DNA of 52,287 bases. Origin: Allosalinactinospora lopnorensis. Lineage in GTDB: Bacteria; Actinomycetota; Actinomycetes; Streptosporangiales; Streptosporangiaceae. The notes beneath the pieces were generated by a model that searched no databases, had not been told where the DNA came from, and worked only from the letters and a program-made list of their open reading frames with translations. The stretch lies in the NCBI RefSeq assembly GCF_000981225.1, contig NZ_LAJC01000039.1:1-52287 (forward strand), read 5' to 3'. Made by a program: the position numbers and the translations under genes. Positions 37,545 to 47,495 of this stretch are shown here, piece by piece; position 1 is the stretch's first letter, and each line of letters starts with the position of its first letter.

Positions 37545-38791
37545 GCGCGTACGGCTCGGGCTATGCCATCGACATCCCCCGGCTTCCGGTCGGCGCGATG
37601 TTCGAGAGCGTCATCAACTGGCTGCGGAACAACCTCGCCGCCCTGTTCGACATCATCGGCGACGTCATCGACAGCAGCGTGGCGGCGCTGTCGGGGTTCC
37701 TCACCGACCCTTCCGCCGCACAGCTCACCCTGATCGCCTGCCTGGTCATCGCCATCGGCCTCATCCGCCGCGGTCAGCTGCGGCTCGTCGGTGTCCTGGT
37801 GGCCGCGTACCTGGCGCTGGTCCTTCTCGAAGCCCTCACGGGCGCGGTCACGGTCGTCATCAGCTCGCTTCCGGGCGCGCTGTTCATCTGGGCGATGAAC
37901 CTGTTCGGGGCCGCCTACGTCTACCCGCCGCTGGTCCTCGTCCTGCTGCTGCTCGCTGCCCTGCTCGTCACCAGCGCGGTGCGGACGGCGTCGCGGCACC
38001 AGTGGATCCTGGCGGCCGGGGTCACCGGTGCGTGGCTGCTCCTCCTCATCGGTGTGTACATCGTGGGCGTCCAGTTCGAGCTGTTCGCCGTGCTGATCTT
38101 CGCCTCGCTGGCGTGGTTCATCGCCGGGTGGCGGCTCGCCGTCTTCACCGTCCTTGGGTTCCTGCTGGTCATCAGCATGGAGCGGTGGGCCGAGGCCATG
38201 AGCACCCTGGCCCTGGTGCTCGTCGCCACCGGTGTCGCGGTGGTCTTCGCCATTCCGATCGGGGTCATCGCGGCGTACAGCGACCGGGTGAGCATGCTGT
38301 TGAAACCGGTCCTCGACTTCATGCAGACCATGCCGGCCTTCGTCTACCTCATCCCCGCGATCGCCTTCTTCGGTGTCGGCCAGGTCCCGGGGGTCATCGC
38401 GACCGTCGTGTTCGCGATGCCGCCGGGTGTCCGCCTCACCGAACTGGGGATCCGGCAGGTGGACAAGGAGCTCGTCGAGGCCGGCGAAGCGTTCGGGGCG
38501 CCCGACATCCAGGTCCTGCGAGGGATCCAGCTGCCATTGGCCCTGGCGACGATCATGGCCGGTATCAACCAGGTCATCATGCTCAGTCTGTCCATGGTGG
38601 TCATCGCCGGCATGGTCGGCGCCGGCGGCCTGGGCAACGTCGTCTACTCGGGTATCGCCCGCGCCGACATCGTGCTCGGGTTCGAGGGAGGTATAGCGGT
38701 GGTGATCGTGGCCATCTTCCTGGACCGGTTGACGGCGGCCGTTCCCCGGTTCTCGCCGGCGGCGCGGGCGAAACGGATGGCGCTCGGGTGA
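37541..38791 (+). CDS. proW: Glycine betaine/proline ABC transporter permease
   Basis: This 416-residue membrane protein has an N-terminal amphipathic region, several hydrophobic segments and the ABC permease core with MQTMPAFVYLIPAIAFFGVG and the EAA loop ELVEAGEAFGAPDIQVLRGI. Both are typical of ProW/OpuAB. The ATG overlaps the proV stop. The binding-protein gene follows after 129 bases, consistent with one operon. Confidence 0.93.
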   Translation: MSAYGSGYAIDIPRLPVGAMFESVINWLRNNLAALFDIIGDVIDSSVAALSGFLTDPSAAQLTLIACLVIAIGLIRRGQLRLVGVLVAAYLALVLLEALTGAVTVVISSLPGALFIWAMNLFGAAYVYPPLVLVLLLLAALLVTSAVRTASRHQWILAAGVTGAWLLLLIGVYIVGVQFELFAVLIFASLAWFIAGWRLAVFTVLGFLLVISMERWAEAMSTLALVLVATGVAVVFAIPIGVIAAYSDRVSMLLKPVLDFMQTMPAFVYLIPAIAFFGVGQVPGVIATVVFAMPPGVRLTELGIRQVDKELVEAGEAFGAPDIQVLRGIQLPLALATIMAGINQVIMLSLSMVVIAGMVGAGGLGNVVYSGIARADIVLGFEGGIAVVIVAIFLDRLTAAVPRFSPAARAKRMALG

Positions 38792-38920
38792 TCTGGGCGG
38801 GCCGCGGGCCCCTCCGGTGCCGCGGCAGCACACATGAGAATGCGACGCCCCTCCGTCCCGTTCTCTTTCTCCACAACAGGCCAGGGAAGAACAGCGAGAA
38901 GAGGAAGAGAGGGAAAGAAC

Positions 38921-39862
38921 ATGCGATCGATCAACCGTACCGCCCGGATAACGGGGTTCGCGGCCGCGGTGGCGTCGCTGGCTCTCGTGGCGAGCGCCTG
39001 CAACGGCGGGGACGGTGTGGCGACCGGCCCCGAGGAGGGCGAGGGTGAAGCGCAGTCGGTCACCATCGCCCTCATCCCATGGGACGAGAACATCGCCGTC
39101 ACCAACATGTGGCAGGTGCTCCTGGAGGAGAAGGGTTACGACGTCACCGTGCAGGACGTCGACGTCGCCCCCACCTTCCAGGGCATCGCGCAGGGGGACC
39201 TCGACGTGTTCATGGACGCCTGGCTCCCCGACACGCATGGTGAGTACTGGGACCAGTACGGCGAGCAGATCGAGGATGTCGGCGTCTGGTACGAGGGTGC
39301 GACGCTGCACCTGACCGTGCCCTCCTACGTCGACGAAGTCGACTCCATCGAGGACCTCCCCGACAACGCGGACCTCTTCGACAGCCAGATCGTCGGGATC
39401 GAAGCAGGGTCGGGCCTGGTGCAGCGCACCCAGGAGGACGTCATCCCCGATTACGGACTGGACGACTACGAGCTCGTCGAGTCCTCCACACCGGCGATGC
39501 TGGCCGAGCTGGACAGCGCGATCTCCAACGAGGAGCCGATCGTCGTCACCCTGTGGCGCCCGCACATCGCCTACGTGGACTACGACCTCAAGGACCTGGA
39601 AGACCCGATGGGCGCGCTGGGTGAGGGCGAGCAGATCCACACCGTCGCCCGCGGCGGCTTCTCGGAGGACTTCCCCGAACTCAACGGGTGGCTGCAGGAG
39701 TTCACCATGTCCGAGGCGGAGCTGGAGAGCCTTGAGGAGGCCATCATCAACGAGTACTCCGACGACCAGCAGGAGGGTGCCCGCGTCTGGCTGAACGAGA
39801 ACGCGGATTTCGTGAAGCGGACGCTGGGTGAAGACGCCGAGGGGCTGGACTTCAGTTCCTAG
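38921..39862 (+). CDS. proX: Glycine betaine/proline-binding lipoprotein
   Basis: This 313-residue binding protein has a lipoprotein signal with lipobox ASAC (Cys27) and an OpuAC-type domain (IALIPWDENIAVTNMW, DVFMDAWLPDTH, then VTLWRPHIAYVDYDL). Its tryptophans and tyrosines could form the aromatic cage for quaternary ammonium ligands. The mature protein is very rich in Asp and Glu, in line with a salt-adapted surface. The ATG at 38921 was chosen for the signal peptide and the GGGAAAGA upstream. Confidence 0.93.
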   Translation: MRSINRTARITGFAAAVASLALVASACNGGDGVATGPEEGEGEAQSVTIALIPWDENIAVTNMWQVLLEEKGYDVTVQDVDVAPTFQGIAQGDLDVFMDAWLPDTHGEYWDQYGEQIEDVGVWYEGATLHLTVPSYVDEVDSIEDLPDNADLFDSQIVGIEAGSGLVQRTQEDVIPDYGLDDYELVESSTPAMLAELDSAISNEEPIVVTLWRPHIAYVDYDLKDLEDPMGALGEGEQIHTVARGGFSEDFPELNGWLQEFTMSEAELESLEEAIINEYSDDQQEGARVWLNENADFVKRTLGEDAEGLDFSS

Positions 39863-39880
39863 ACGCGTGTCCTCCGGTAA

Positions 39881-39914
39881 CGGGGCCCGTATCCGTGTTC
39901 GGGTGCGGGCCCGG
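39881..39914 (+). terminator. Hairpin after proX
   Basis: An imperfect stem built on GGGCCCG and CGGGCCC, with a loop near 39890-39904, begins about 20 bases after the proX stop. It is a probable operon terminator. Confidence 0.6.
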
Positions 39915-40535
39915 TCCACAGGCACTTTGCCGCCGCTGATATCGGCGGCCCCAATCGAGGAACGCGCCGGCCCCTATTAGCAGGAAAACAGTGGCCGTAC
40001 GTCATTGTGGCCGCCATCGGCCAATTCCGTCCCCCGCGGTGAATAGTCAACGGACTTCCGGCGGCTCTCCTTTTTTTCCGTCCGTTTTCTTCGGGAGGGA
40101 GCCGGGGAAGGGCCGGACCGCGACGGACGCCGCCGACCGCACGCCGGCAGGGGCGCATCCGGGCGGGCACCCCCGCTACCTACATAGGCCCTCTACGCAG
40201 CGGCGATGCGGAAGGCTCCCTGCCTCGTCCTTCGTATTCGCACGCCAGCTGTGACACGATACGAGGAGAGGGCCACCTGCACAACACGACCCAGGCGGCG
40301 ACCAAGAGCGACTTCCCGGATACACACGGTTCCGGACGGCGGCCCTGGATAACCAAACCCCGCACAACCGGATCAATATACGATAACCAAACGGCGTTTA
40401 TCCGCCGAACTTCCGCGACTTCGGGCTTAGGATCCTAATCTGAGGACTGCGATTAGCCGTACACAATTCGATATCCGGCACCCATGACGGTCCCCGGCGG
40501 GCGGCCGGCGAGCTCGCGCTTGGACGGCGCCTGAT
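39915..40535 (+). promoter_or_regulatory. Upstream region of the BCCT gene
   Basis: No gene is supported. The last 200 bases are relatively AT-rich and contain an 11-bp direct repeat, GATAACCAAAC, at 40348-40358 and 40382-40392. The copies are 34 bases apart, about three helical turns, so they would face the same side of the DNA. They are candidate binding sites for an osmotic or general regulator. Confidence 0.5.
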
Positions 40536-42314
40536 GTGCGAAGCGCTTTGACCGGCGGTCGCGGAAACCGGGACGGATGGTCCGGAGCTCGGGAAGGAGT
40601 CGTCATCAATCGGGCTAAGTCCTATATACAGGAGCATACGAATCCACCGGTCTTCTTCATCTCAGGCGCGGTCGTCCTTGCCTTCATAATCGCGGGTCTG
40701 GTGAACCCCGAGGGGTTCCAGACCGGGGCGGAGACGACGCGCGACTGGATCGGGGCGAACCTCGGATGGTTCTACGTCCTCGCGTCGACGTTCTTCTTGA
40801 TCTTCGCGGTGTGGGCGATGCTCAGCCGGTTCGGGCGGATCCGGCTCGGCCCGGACTCCTCCCGGCCGGAGTTCAGCACCGGGGCCTGGTTCGCCATGCT
40901 GTTCACCGCCGGCATGGGAATCGGCCTGGTGTTCTACGGTGTCGCGGAACCCACCTTGCACATCCAGGACCCGGCCGTCGTCGCGGACCCGGAGAACCTC
41001 CAGGGCAGTGACGCCAGCAGCGCCATGCAGTACACGCTGTTCCACTGGGGCTTCCACCCCTGGGCGATCTACATCGCGCTCGGCCTGTCCCTGGGCTACT
41101 TCTGCTTCCGCAAGGGCCTGCCCATGCGGCCCGCGGCGGCCCTGTACCCACTCATCGGCAACCGCATCTACGGGTGGGTCGGCAACCTCGTCGACATCCT
41201 CGCCGTCTTCGGTACCCTCTTCGGTCTGGCCACCTCGCTGGGCCTGGGTACGCTGCACATCAACACCGGCCTGGAGAGCATGTTCGGCATTCCGAACACG
41301 CAGCTCACCCAGACCGCGATCATCTGTCTGGTCACGGCGATCGCCGTGGTCAGCGTGCTGGCGGGGATCGACAAGGGCATCCGGCGGCTGTCCGTCATCA
41401 ACCTCTGGCTCGCGGCGGCCCTACTGCTGTTCCTCTTCCTTGTCGGGCCGAAGCTGTGGATGCTGAGCCTCATGGTCACCGGCACCGGCGACTACCTGCA
41501 GAACCTCGTGGACATGAGCCTGGCCTTCCCCACCGAGCAGTTCGACGCGGACCAGAACGCGTTCATGACCGCCTGGACGGTCTTCTACTGGGGCTGGTGG
41601 ATCTCCTGGTCGCCCTTTGTCGGGATGTTCCTGGCCCGCATCTCCTACGGCCGCACCATCCGGCAGTTCGTCGTGGGGACGCTGTTCGCCCCGGTCGGTG
41701 TGACCATCGTCTGGTTCGGAGTCTTCGGCGGATCCGGTCTCTTCCAGGACCTGTTCCGCCCAGAGACCGAGATGATCGGCGCCGCCGAAAGCGAGGCGGA
41801 GGCGACGTACATGCTCCTCAACCAGCTTGGCCTCTCCGGTCCCGTTCTGGCTCTCCTCGCGCTCCTCGCCATCGTCGTGGTGACGCTCTTCTTCATCACC
41901 TCGTCCGACTCCGGCTCGCTGGTCGTCGACATGCTGACCAACGGCGGCGACCCGCACCCGATCAAGGTGCAGCGGGCCGGCTGGGCCATCACCGAGGGGC
42001 TGATCACGGTCGTCCTGCTGATCGTCGGCGGCCAAGCGGCGGTGCAGGGGCTCCAGGCCGCAGCCATCGTGACCGGCCTACCGTTCGCGATCGTCCTCAT
42101 GTTCGTCTGCCTCGGCCTGGTGAGGGCACTGCGCGACGAGCATCCGTCTGCCTACACTCCGGTGGTGACGGTCCCCTCGGACCGTTCCAGTGCCCCGGGC
42201 GCAGTCGCCGATGCTTCAGGCGACACCGCCGTGTACACGCCGGGTCACGGCGCCGCCTCCGATTCGGGCACGCCGGCGAAGAACCCTCCGCAGGCCAACG
42301 ACGGCGAACAGTGA
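40536..42314 (+). CDS. BCCT-family betaine/carnitine/choline transporter
   Basis: This secondary transporter has about 570-592 residues and 12 predicted membrane segments. It has the BCCT signatures GMGIGLVFYGVAEP, the tryptophan-rich FYWGWWISWSPFVGMFLARI and the periplasmic/TM10 region FFITSSDSGS. A hydrophilic C-terminal tail of about 60 residues could be an osmosensing extension. The start is uncertain: GTG at 40536 lacks a good site. A strong GGAAGGAG at 40592-40599 is followed by GTC ATC AAT rather than a standard start, where the family N terminus would be expected. It complements proVWX in importing compatible solutes. Confidence 0.9.
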   Translation: MRSALTGGRGNRDGWSGAREGVVINRAKSYIQEHTNPPVFFISGAVVLAFIIAGLVNPEGFQTGAETTRDWIGANLGWFYVLASTFFLIFAVWAMLSRFGRIRLGPDSSRPEFSTGAWFAMLFTAGMGIGLVFYGVAEPTLHIQDPAVVADPENLQGSDASSAMQYTLFHWGFHPWAIYIALGLSLGYFCFRKGLPMRPAAALYPLIGNRIYGWVGNLVDILAVFGTLFGLATSLGLGTLHINTGLESMFGIPNTQLTQTAIICLVTAIAVVSVLAGIDKGIRRLSVINLWLAAALLLFLFLVGPKLWMLSLMVTGTGDYLQNLVDMSLAFPTEQFDADQNAFMTAWTVFYWGWWISWSPFVGMFLARISYGRTIRQFVVGTLFAPVGVTIVWFGVFGGSGLFQDLFRPETEMIGAAESEAEATYMLLNQLGLSGPVLALLALLAIVVVTLFFITSSDSGSLVVDMLTNGGDPHPIKVQRAGWAITEGLITVVLLIVGGQAAVQGLQAAAIVTGLPFAIVLMFVCLGLVRALRDEHPSAYTPVVTVPSDRSSAPGAVADASGDTAVYTPGHGAASDSGTPAKNPPQANDGEQ

Positions 42315-42330
42315 AGGGACGGACACGACG

Positions 42331-42798
42331 GTGAGCACGAAGAGAAGAAGGGGTAACCCCTTCCGCGGAGTCCTGGACATGATGAGCGAGATGAACAGGA
42401 TCTCCGAGACCATGACCAACCTGGAGACCGGCTCGCCGCAGTTGCGGGGGTACTCCGACGCGTGGAGTCCGACCACGGACATCCTCGCGCGTGGTCAGGA
42501 CCTGATCATCCGCTGCGAGCTGCCGGGAGTGCTCCCCGAAGACTGCGAGGTGACGCTCTCGCACGGGTACCTGACGATCGCGGGCGAGCGTCGGCAGGAC
42601 GACTCCGACGTCATCTACTACGCCTCCGAACGGTTCCGGGGCACCTTCCGCCGGGAGATCACCCTGCCGGAGGGCGTGGAGGACGACGACATCGAGGCGC
42701 AGATCGACGACGGGCTGCTGGAGGTCCGGGTGAAGAACGCCGCCGAGGCGTCGGGCCCGAAGCAGATCACCGTGCAGAGCAAGCGGAAGCGCCAGTAG
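42331..42798 (+). CDS. Hsp20/alpha-crystallin small heat-shock protein
   Basis: This 155-residue holdase chaperone has a short N-terminal arm, an alpha-crystallin domain at about residues 45-140 (DILARGQDLIIRCELPGV, then YLTIAGERR and RGTFRREITLPEGV) and a charged C terminus. The GTG at 42331 lies 16 bases after the transporter stop, so the two may be co-transcribed, joining osmotic and protein-folding stress. Confidence 0.92.
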   Translation: MSTKRRRGNPFRGVLDMMSEMNRISETMTNLETGSPQLRGYSDAWSPTTDILARGQDLIIRCELPGVLPEDCEVTLSHGYLTIAGERRQDDSDVIYYASERFRGTFRREITLPEGVEDDDIEAQIDDGLLEVRVKNAAEASGPKQITVQSKRKRQ

Positions 42799-42815
42799 AG
42801 GACCCGGTCACGGTT

Positions 42816-42846
42816 CGGCCCGGGCGGATGCTCTCCGTTCGGGCCG
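42816..42846. terminator. Terminator between hsp20 and M16 peptidase genes
   Basis: The stem is CGGCCCG (42816-42822) with CGGGCCG (42840-42846), and an inner CGGA/TCCG pairing closes a five-base loop. TTTCGT follows on the plus strand. It lies between convergent genes and may work in both directions. Confidence 0.75.
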
Positions 42847-42884
42847 TTTCGTGTCGGCTCCCCGCCGCAGCGGGGCCTCCGCCT

Positions 42885-44218
42885 TTAGAACCGGCGCCCC
42901 TCCTCGTAGGGTCCGATCACCGCCAGGATCTCGGGGCGGCCCAGGACCTCAGCGGCGACCGCGGCCGCGTCCTCCGACGTCACGGCGTCGAACAGGGCGA
43001 GGTCGTCGTCGAGCGAGATGTGTTCCGGGTAGCCGAGTTCGTGCATCGTCAGGCGGCCCATGCGCGAGGTACTGCCTTCGCTGCCCAGCACCCAGGAGCC
43101 CCGGATCTGCCCCTTGGCTCGGGCCAGCTCCTCCTCGGTCAGTCCGTTGGCGGCGACGGCGGCCAGCTCCGCACGGCAGACCCCCAGTACTTCGTCGATC
43201 TTGTCCGGCAGGCACCCCACGTAGACCTGGAAGATCCCGGTATCGGCGTAGCTGGTGTGGTAGGCGTGCACCGCGTAGGCCAGGCCGCGCCTCTCCCGGA
43301 CCTCCTGGAAGAGCCGGGAGGACATGCCTCCGCCCAGCGCGGAGGCGAGTACCCGCAGCGCGTACCAGCGCTCATCGATCCGCCGCACTCCCTCGCACCC
43401 GAGGATGAGGTGGGCCTGCTCGGTGTCCCGCGACAGCAGCCTGCTTCCCGGACGCACGGCCACCGGAGCGCCGCCGATCCGGGGAGCGCCGGGACCGAGT
43501 CGCCCGCGGTGTCGAGCAGCCCGCGAAACACCGAGCGGACTCCCGCCACCACCTCGTCGTGGTCGAGGTTGCCGGCCGCCGCGACCACCAGCTCCCCGGG
43601 GACGTAGCCGGCCCGGTACTGCTCCAGGATCCGTTCCCGGGCCAGCGCCCCGATGGTGTCGTTGGTGCCGAGGATCGGGCGTCCCAGAGCCGTGTCACCG
43701 AAGATCTGCGCGGCGAAGACGTCGTCCACCAGATCGAACGGTTCGTCCTCGTACATCGCGATCTCTTCGAGGATGACCCCGCGTTCGGTCTCCACCTCCT
43801 TCGGGTCGAGCACCGAGTTCGCCACCATGTCGCCCACGACGTCGATGGCCAGCGGCAGGTCCCGGTCCAGGACCTTCGCGTAGTAGGTGGTGGACTCCTT
43901 GGTCGTGTAGGCGTTGTGATCGGCGCCGACCCCGTCGAGCAGCGCGGAGATCCGCAGCGCGTCCCGCTCGCGGGTCCCCTTGAACAGCAGGTGTTCCAGG
44001 AAGTGCGCGGCTCCGGCGTGCTCGCTGTCCTCGTCCCGGGAACCGCTGGTGGCCGAGATTCCGAAAGCGGCCGAACGCGTTCCCGGGAGTGCTTCGGTGA
44101 CAACGCGCAGACCACCGGGCAGCACGGTCCGACGCACGAGTCCCGAACCGCCGCTGGACTCCAGCAGGGTGATGGTGCTACCGGGGTCCTGCTCGGCTGC
44201 GACAGGGATTGGGCTCAT
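42885..44218 (-). CDS. M16-family zinc peptidase (processing-peptidase-like; frameshifted as read)
   Basis: This zinc metallopeptidase has about 445 residues after repair. The inverted zinc motif HFLEH (72-76), with the third ligand in VETERGVILEE further on, shows the active N-terminal domain. The C-terminal domain includes GGGMSSRLFQEVRERRGLAYAV. The frame breaks somewhere in 43460-43497: VPALPG in one frame and RIGGAPVAVRPGSRLL in the other, repaired by one G (for example in TCGGTCC). The ATG at 44218 follows GGAGCGGAAGA. Location right after pnp is a conserved actinobacterial order. The natural substrate is unknown. Confidence 0.9.
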
Positions 44219-44272
44219 TCTTCCGCTCCGGGATGGTCGTAAGGGGGTCGGCCGAGAAGGGGGGAAAGAGAC

Positions 44273-44302
44273 GGGGCGGCCGCACCACCGCGCGACCGCC
44301 CC
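44273..44302 (-). terminator. Hairpin after pnp
   Basis: The arms GGGGCGG (44273-44279) and CCGCCCC (44296-44302) lie between the pnp stop and the M16 start. On the minus strand a pyrimidine-rich GTCTCTTTCC follows. It may partially terminate or protect the pnp transcript. Confidence 0.55.
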
Positions 44303-44318
44303 ATCGTTTCCGGCGTGA

Positions 44319-46604
44319 TCAGGTGTTCTCGGCCCGGGCGCCGCGGGTGCGGCGGCGGCGGCGCTCCTTGCCGCCTTCAGCCTGGGTGTCGGCCTCCTCG
44401 GCCGAGTCCTCCGCAGCCTCCTCACCGGCGGTCTCGGCTTCGACGACCTCCACCGGGACCAGGGAGAGCTTGCCGCGGTCGTCGATCTCACGGATCTCGA
44501 CCTGGATCTTCTCGCCGATGCTGATGACGTCGTCGAGGTTCTCGATGCGCTTTCCGCCGTGCAGCTTGCGGATCTGCGAAATGTGCAGCAGGCCGTCCTT
44601 GCCGGGAAGCAGCGATACGAACGCGCCGAACGCCGTGGTCTTCACCACCGTGCCGAGGTAGCGGTCACCGATCTCGGGCATCGTCGGGTTGGCGATGCTG
44701 TTGACCGTGTCGCGCGCGGCCTCGGCGGACGGGCCGTCGGTGGCACCGATGTAGATGGTGCCGTCGTCCTCGATCGTGATCTCGGCGCCGGTGTCGTCCT
44801 GGATCGAATTGATCATCTTGCCCTTGGGGCCGATGACCTCGCCGATCTTGTCGACAGGCACCTTGACCGTGAGGATGCGCGGCGCGTGCGGGCTCATCTC
44901 CGCCGGACGCTCGATGGCCTCCTGCATGACCTCCAGGATGGCCAGGCGGGCGCCCCGCGCCTGCTGGAGCGCCATGCTGAGCTGCGCGGCGGGGATACCG
45001 TCGAGCTTGGTGTCGAGCTGCAGCGCGGTGATGAGCTCGCGGGTGCCGGCGACCTTGAAGTCCATGTCGCCGAACGCGTCCTCCGCGCCGAGAATGTCGG
45101 TCAGCGTGACGAACTCGTCCCCTTCGCTGATCAGGCCCATGGCGATACCGGACACCATCTCCTTGAGCGGAACGCCGGCCGACATCAGCGACATCGTCGA
45201 GGCGCAGACCGACCCCATGGAGGTGGAGCCGTTGGACCCGACGGCCTCCGACACCTGCCGGATCGCGTAGGGGAACTCCTCGCGGGACGGGAGCACCGGA
45301 ATGAGCGCCCGCTCGGCGAGCGCGCCGTGGCCGATCTCGCGCCGCTTGGGCGAGCCCACGCGGCCGGTCTCACCGGTGGAGTACGGCGGGAAGTTGTAGT
45401 TGTGCATGTAGCGCTTGGTCTTCTCCGGGTTCAGAGTGTCGACCATCTGCTCCATGCGCAGCATGTTCAACGTGGTGACGCCCAGGATCTGGGTCTCCCC
45501 GCGCTCGAACAGCGCCGAGCCGTGCACCCGCGGGACCACCCCGACCTCGGCGCTGAGCTGCCGGATGTCCTTGGGACCGCGACCGTCGATGCGGATCTTG
45601 TCCCGAAGTACCCGCTCCCGCATCAGCTGCTTGGTGAGGCTCCGGAACGCCGCGGCGACCTCCTTCTCACGCCCCTCGAAGTCCTCCAGGAGCTTCTCGC
45701 CGGCCACGGCCTTGACCCGGTCGAGCTCGGACTCGCGGTCCTGCTTGTCGGCGATGGTGAGCGCCTGGGACAGTTCCTCGCGGACCGCGGTGTCGACCGC
45801 CTGGTAGACGTCGTCCTCGTAGTCGACGAAGACCGGGAACTCACCGGTCTCCTTGGCGGCCTGGTCGGCCAGCGCCTGCTGGGCCCGGCAGAGCACCTTG
45901 ATGAACGGTTTGGAGGCTTCGAGCCCCTCGGCCACGGTCTGCTCGTTCGGACCGACGGCGCCGTCGGCGACGAGCTTCAGCGTGTTCAGGGTGGACTCGG
46001 CCTCGACCATCATGATCGCGACGTCGCCGTCGTCCAGCACCCGGCCGGCGACGACCATGTCGAACGTGCCGTTCTCCAGCTCGCTGTGCGTGGGGAACGC
46101 CACCCACTGCCCCTCGATCAGCGCCACGCGGACACCGCCGATGGGACCGGAGAACGGGAGCCCGGCGAGCTGGGTGGACATCGACGCCGCGTTGATCGCG
46201 ACCACGTCGTATAGGTGGTCGGGGTGCAGCGCCATGATCGACTCGACGACCTGGATCTCGTTGCGCAGACCGTGCTGGAACGACGGGCGCAGCGGCCGGT
46301 CGATCAGCCGGCAGGTGAGGATGGCGTCCTCGGAGGGACGGCCCTCGCGCCGGAAGAAGGAGCCGGGAATACGCCCGGCGGCATACATCCGCTCCTCGAC
46401 GTCGACTGTCAGCGGGAAGAAGTCGAGGTTCTCCTTGGGCCGCTTCGAAGCCGTGGTCGCCGACAGCACCATGGTCTCGTTGTCGAGGTAGGCGACGGCG
46501 GAGCCGGCGGCCAACCGGGCGAGGCGCCCGGTCTCGAAGCGGATGGTTCGGGTGCCGAAGCGACCGTTGTCGATCACTGCTTCGGCGGAATACGCGCCCT
46601 CCAT
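44319..46604 (-). CDS. pnp: Polyribonucleotide nucleotidyltransferase (PNPase)
   Basis: This 761-residue 3'-5' phosphorolytic exoribonuclease, also able to add heteropolymeric tails, has two RNase PH domains (first with [20 protein letters not shown]; second with [13 protein letters not shown] and [18 protein letters not shown]). These are followed by a KH domain ([12 protein letters not shown]) and an S1 domain ([18 protein letters not shown]). The C-terminal tail is acidic, then basic. The ATG at 46604 follows AGGAGGT; the open frame upstream is non-coding. It is downstream of rpsO, as in most bacteria. Confidence 0.97.
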   Translation of the reverse strand: MEGAYSAEAVIDNGRFGTRTIRFETGRLARLAAGSAVAYLDNETMVLSATTASKRPKENLDFFPLTVDVEERMYAAGRIPGSFFRREGRPSEDAILTCRLIDRPLRPSFQHGLRNEIQVVESIMALHPDHLYDVVAINAASMSTQLAGLPFSGPIGGVRVALIEGQWVAFPTHSELENGTFDMVVAGRVLDDGDVAIMMVEAESTLNTLKLVADGAVGPNEQTVAEGLEASKPFIKVLCRAQQALADQAAKETGEFPVFVDYEDDVYQAVDTAVREELSQALTIADKQDRESELDRVKAVAGEKLLEDFEGREKEVAAAFRSLTKQLMRERVLRDKIRIDGRGPKDIRQLSAEVGVVPRVHGSALFERGETQILGVTTLNMLRMEQMVDTLNPEKTKRYMHNYNFPPYSTGETGRVGSPKRREIGHGALAERALIPVLPSREEFPYAIRQVSEAVGSNGSTSMGSVCASTMSLMSAGVPLKEMVSGIAMGLISEGDEFVTLTDILGAEDAFGDMDFKVAGTRELITALQLDTKLDGIPAAQLSMALQQARGARLAILEVMQEAIERPAEMSPHAPRILTVKVPVDKIGEVIGPKGKMINSIQDDTGAEITIEDDGTIYIGATDGPSAEAARDTVNSIANPTMPEIGDRYLGTVVKTTAFGAFVSLLPGKDGLLHISQIRKLHGGKRIENLDDVISIGEKIQVEIREIDDRGKLSLVPVEVVEAETAGEEAAEDSAEEADTQAEGGKERRRRRTRGARAENT

Positions 46605-46970
46605 GGGCGACCTCCTGTACGGGTCGGATACTCGAAGATCCCGCGGCCGTACCCCGGAGAAAGAGTTCGTCGTCGAGAAGTCGTCTCGACCGTCGGAGCG
46701 GCACGGGGCGTGCCCGGTGCGGCGCTCGCTGGTCCCTGACTGCCGGCCATCGATCGAAGCCCTCGGCATGCCCTGCGCGGGCGGGCCGAAGACCACTACC
46801 GAGGACCGGCCTCGACGCTTGAGCCGAGGGTGGGGTCGGGAATGCTTCAGGTTTTGGTTATATCTACCACTGTGGGCACCGGGAACGATACTCCCTGGCC
46901 ACAGCGGCCATAGTAGTTCCACACTACTAAGAAAGGGAGTGGCCGCGACCACTCCCTCGCTTTACCTGGG
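46605..46970 (-). promoter_or_regulatory. rpsO-pnp intergenic region
   Basis: These 366 bases hold the rpsO terminator (46931-46956), a small TGGCC/GGCCA hairpin at 46896-46910, an AT-rich stretch near 46850-46870 suited to a pnp promoter, and the pnp leader. In other bacteria the pnp leader is cleaved and autoregulated; that cannot be judged here. Confidence 0.5.
46931..46956 (-). terminator. Intrinsic terminator of rpsO
   Basis: An 8-bp perfect stem (46935-46942 with 46949-46956) with a six-base loop is followed on the minus strand by TTTCTT. It lies 15 bases past the rpsO stop. This is the most classical intrinsic terminator in the window. Confidence 0.85.
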
Positions 46971-47240
46971 CTAACGTCGCAGGCCGAGGCGTTCGATGAG
47001 CCTGCGGTAGCGGGTGATGTCCTGGTCCGCGATGTACTTCAGGAGCCGACGGCGGCGCCCGACCATCAGCAGCAGGCCACGGCGGCTGTGGTGGTCCTGT
47101 TTGTGCGTCTTCAGGTGCTCGGTCAACTGGGTGATCCGGTGCGTGAGCAGCGCGACCTGGACATCAGGGGAACCGGTGTCGCCTTCCTTGGTGGCGAACT
47201 CGGAGATGATCTTTTCCTTCGTGGCGGTGTCGATCGACAC
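46971..47240 (-). CDS. rpsO: 30S ribosomal protein S15
   Basis: The 89-residue S15 has the expected length and motifs ([32 protein letters not shown]). It binds 16S rRNA early in 30S assembly. The GTG at 47240 follows GAAGGAG; the frame extends further upstream without S15 similarity. Confidence 0.98.
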   Translation of the reverse strand: MSIDTATKEKIISEFATKEGDTGSPDVQVALLTHRITQLTEHLKTHKQDHHSRRGLLLMVGRRRRLLKYIADQDITRYRRLIERLGLRR

Positions 47241-47495
47241 GGCGCTCCTTCTCGTATCGGTACGCAGGTTCGCTTGAAGCCGCCGCACACTTCCCCGCAG
47301 GGGGGCGGGTGCGGTTTCGGTGACCACGCGTACGAACAGTCACCGTAAGGGAGACCAGGCGTCCTCCCCGCGAGAGATCAGCGGGGTGCCGCGCACCTGG
47401 TCACTCGCGCCCGGTCGTCCGAAGGCGACCGGCGCACAACAGCGGCACGGGCAACGCAGTGCAGTCTACAGCAAAGAACGAGGTACCGGACGCGT
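47241..47495 (-). other. rpsO leader/ribF spacer
   Basis: No gene is present. A hairpin with arms CCGCAC (47283-47288) and GTGCGG (47309-47314) plus inner G/C pairing lies in the rpsO leader. S15 autoregulates through leader structures in several bacteria, so this is a candidate, not an identified, S15 site. Confidence 0.35.

Noticed and set aside
36698-39925. 1075-codon minus-strand open frame opposite proV-proW-proX
   Set aside because: It is the shadow of three unmistakable transporter genes and has low-complexity Asp/Arg/His-rich sequence.
44559-46214. 551-codon plus-strand open frame opposite pnp
   Set aside because: It is antisense to PNPase and has no ribosome site or recognisable domain.
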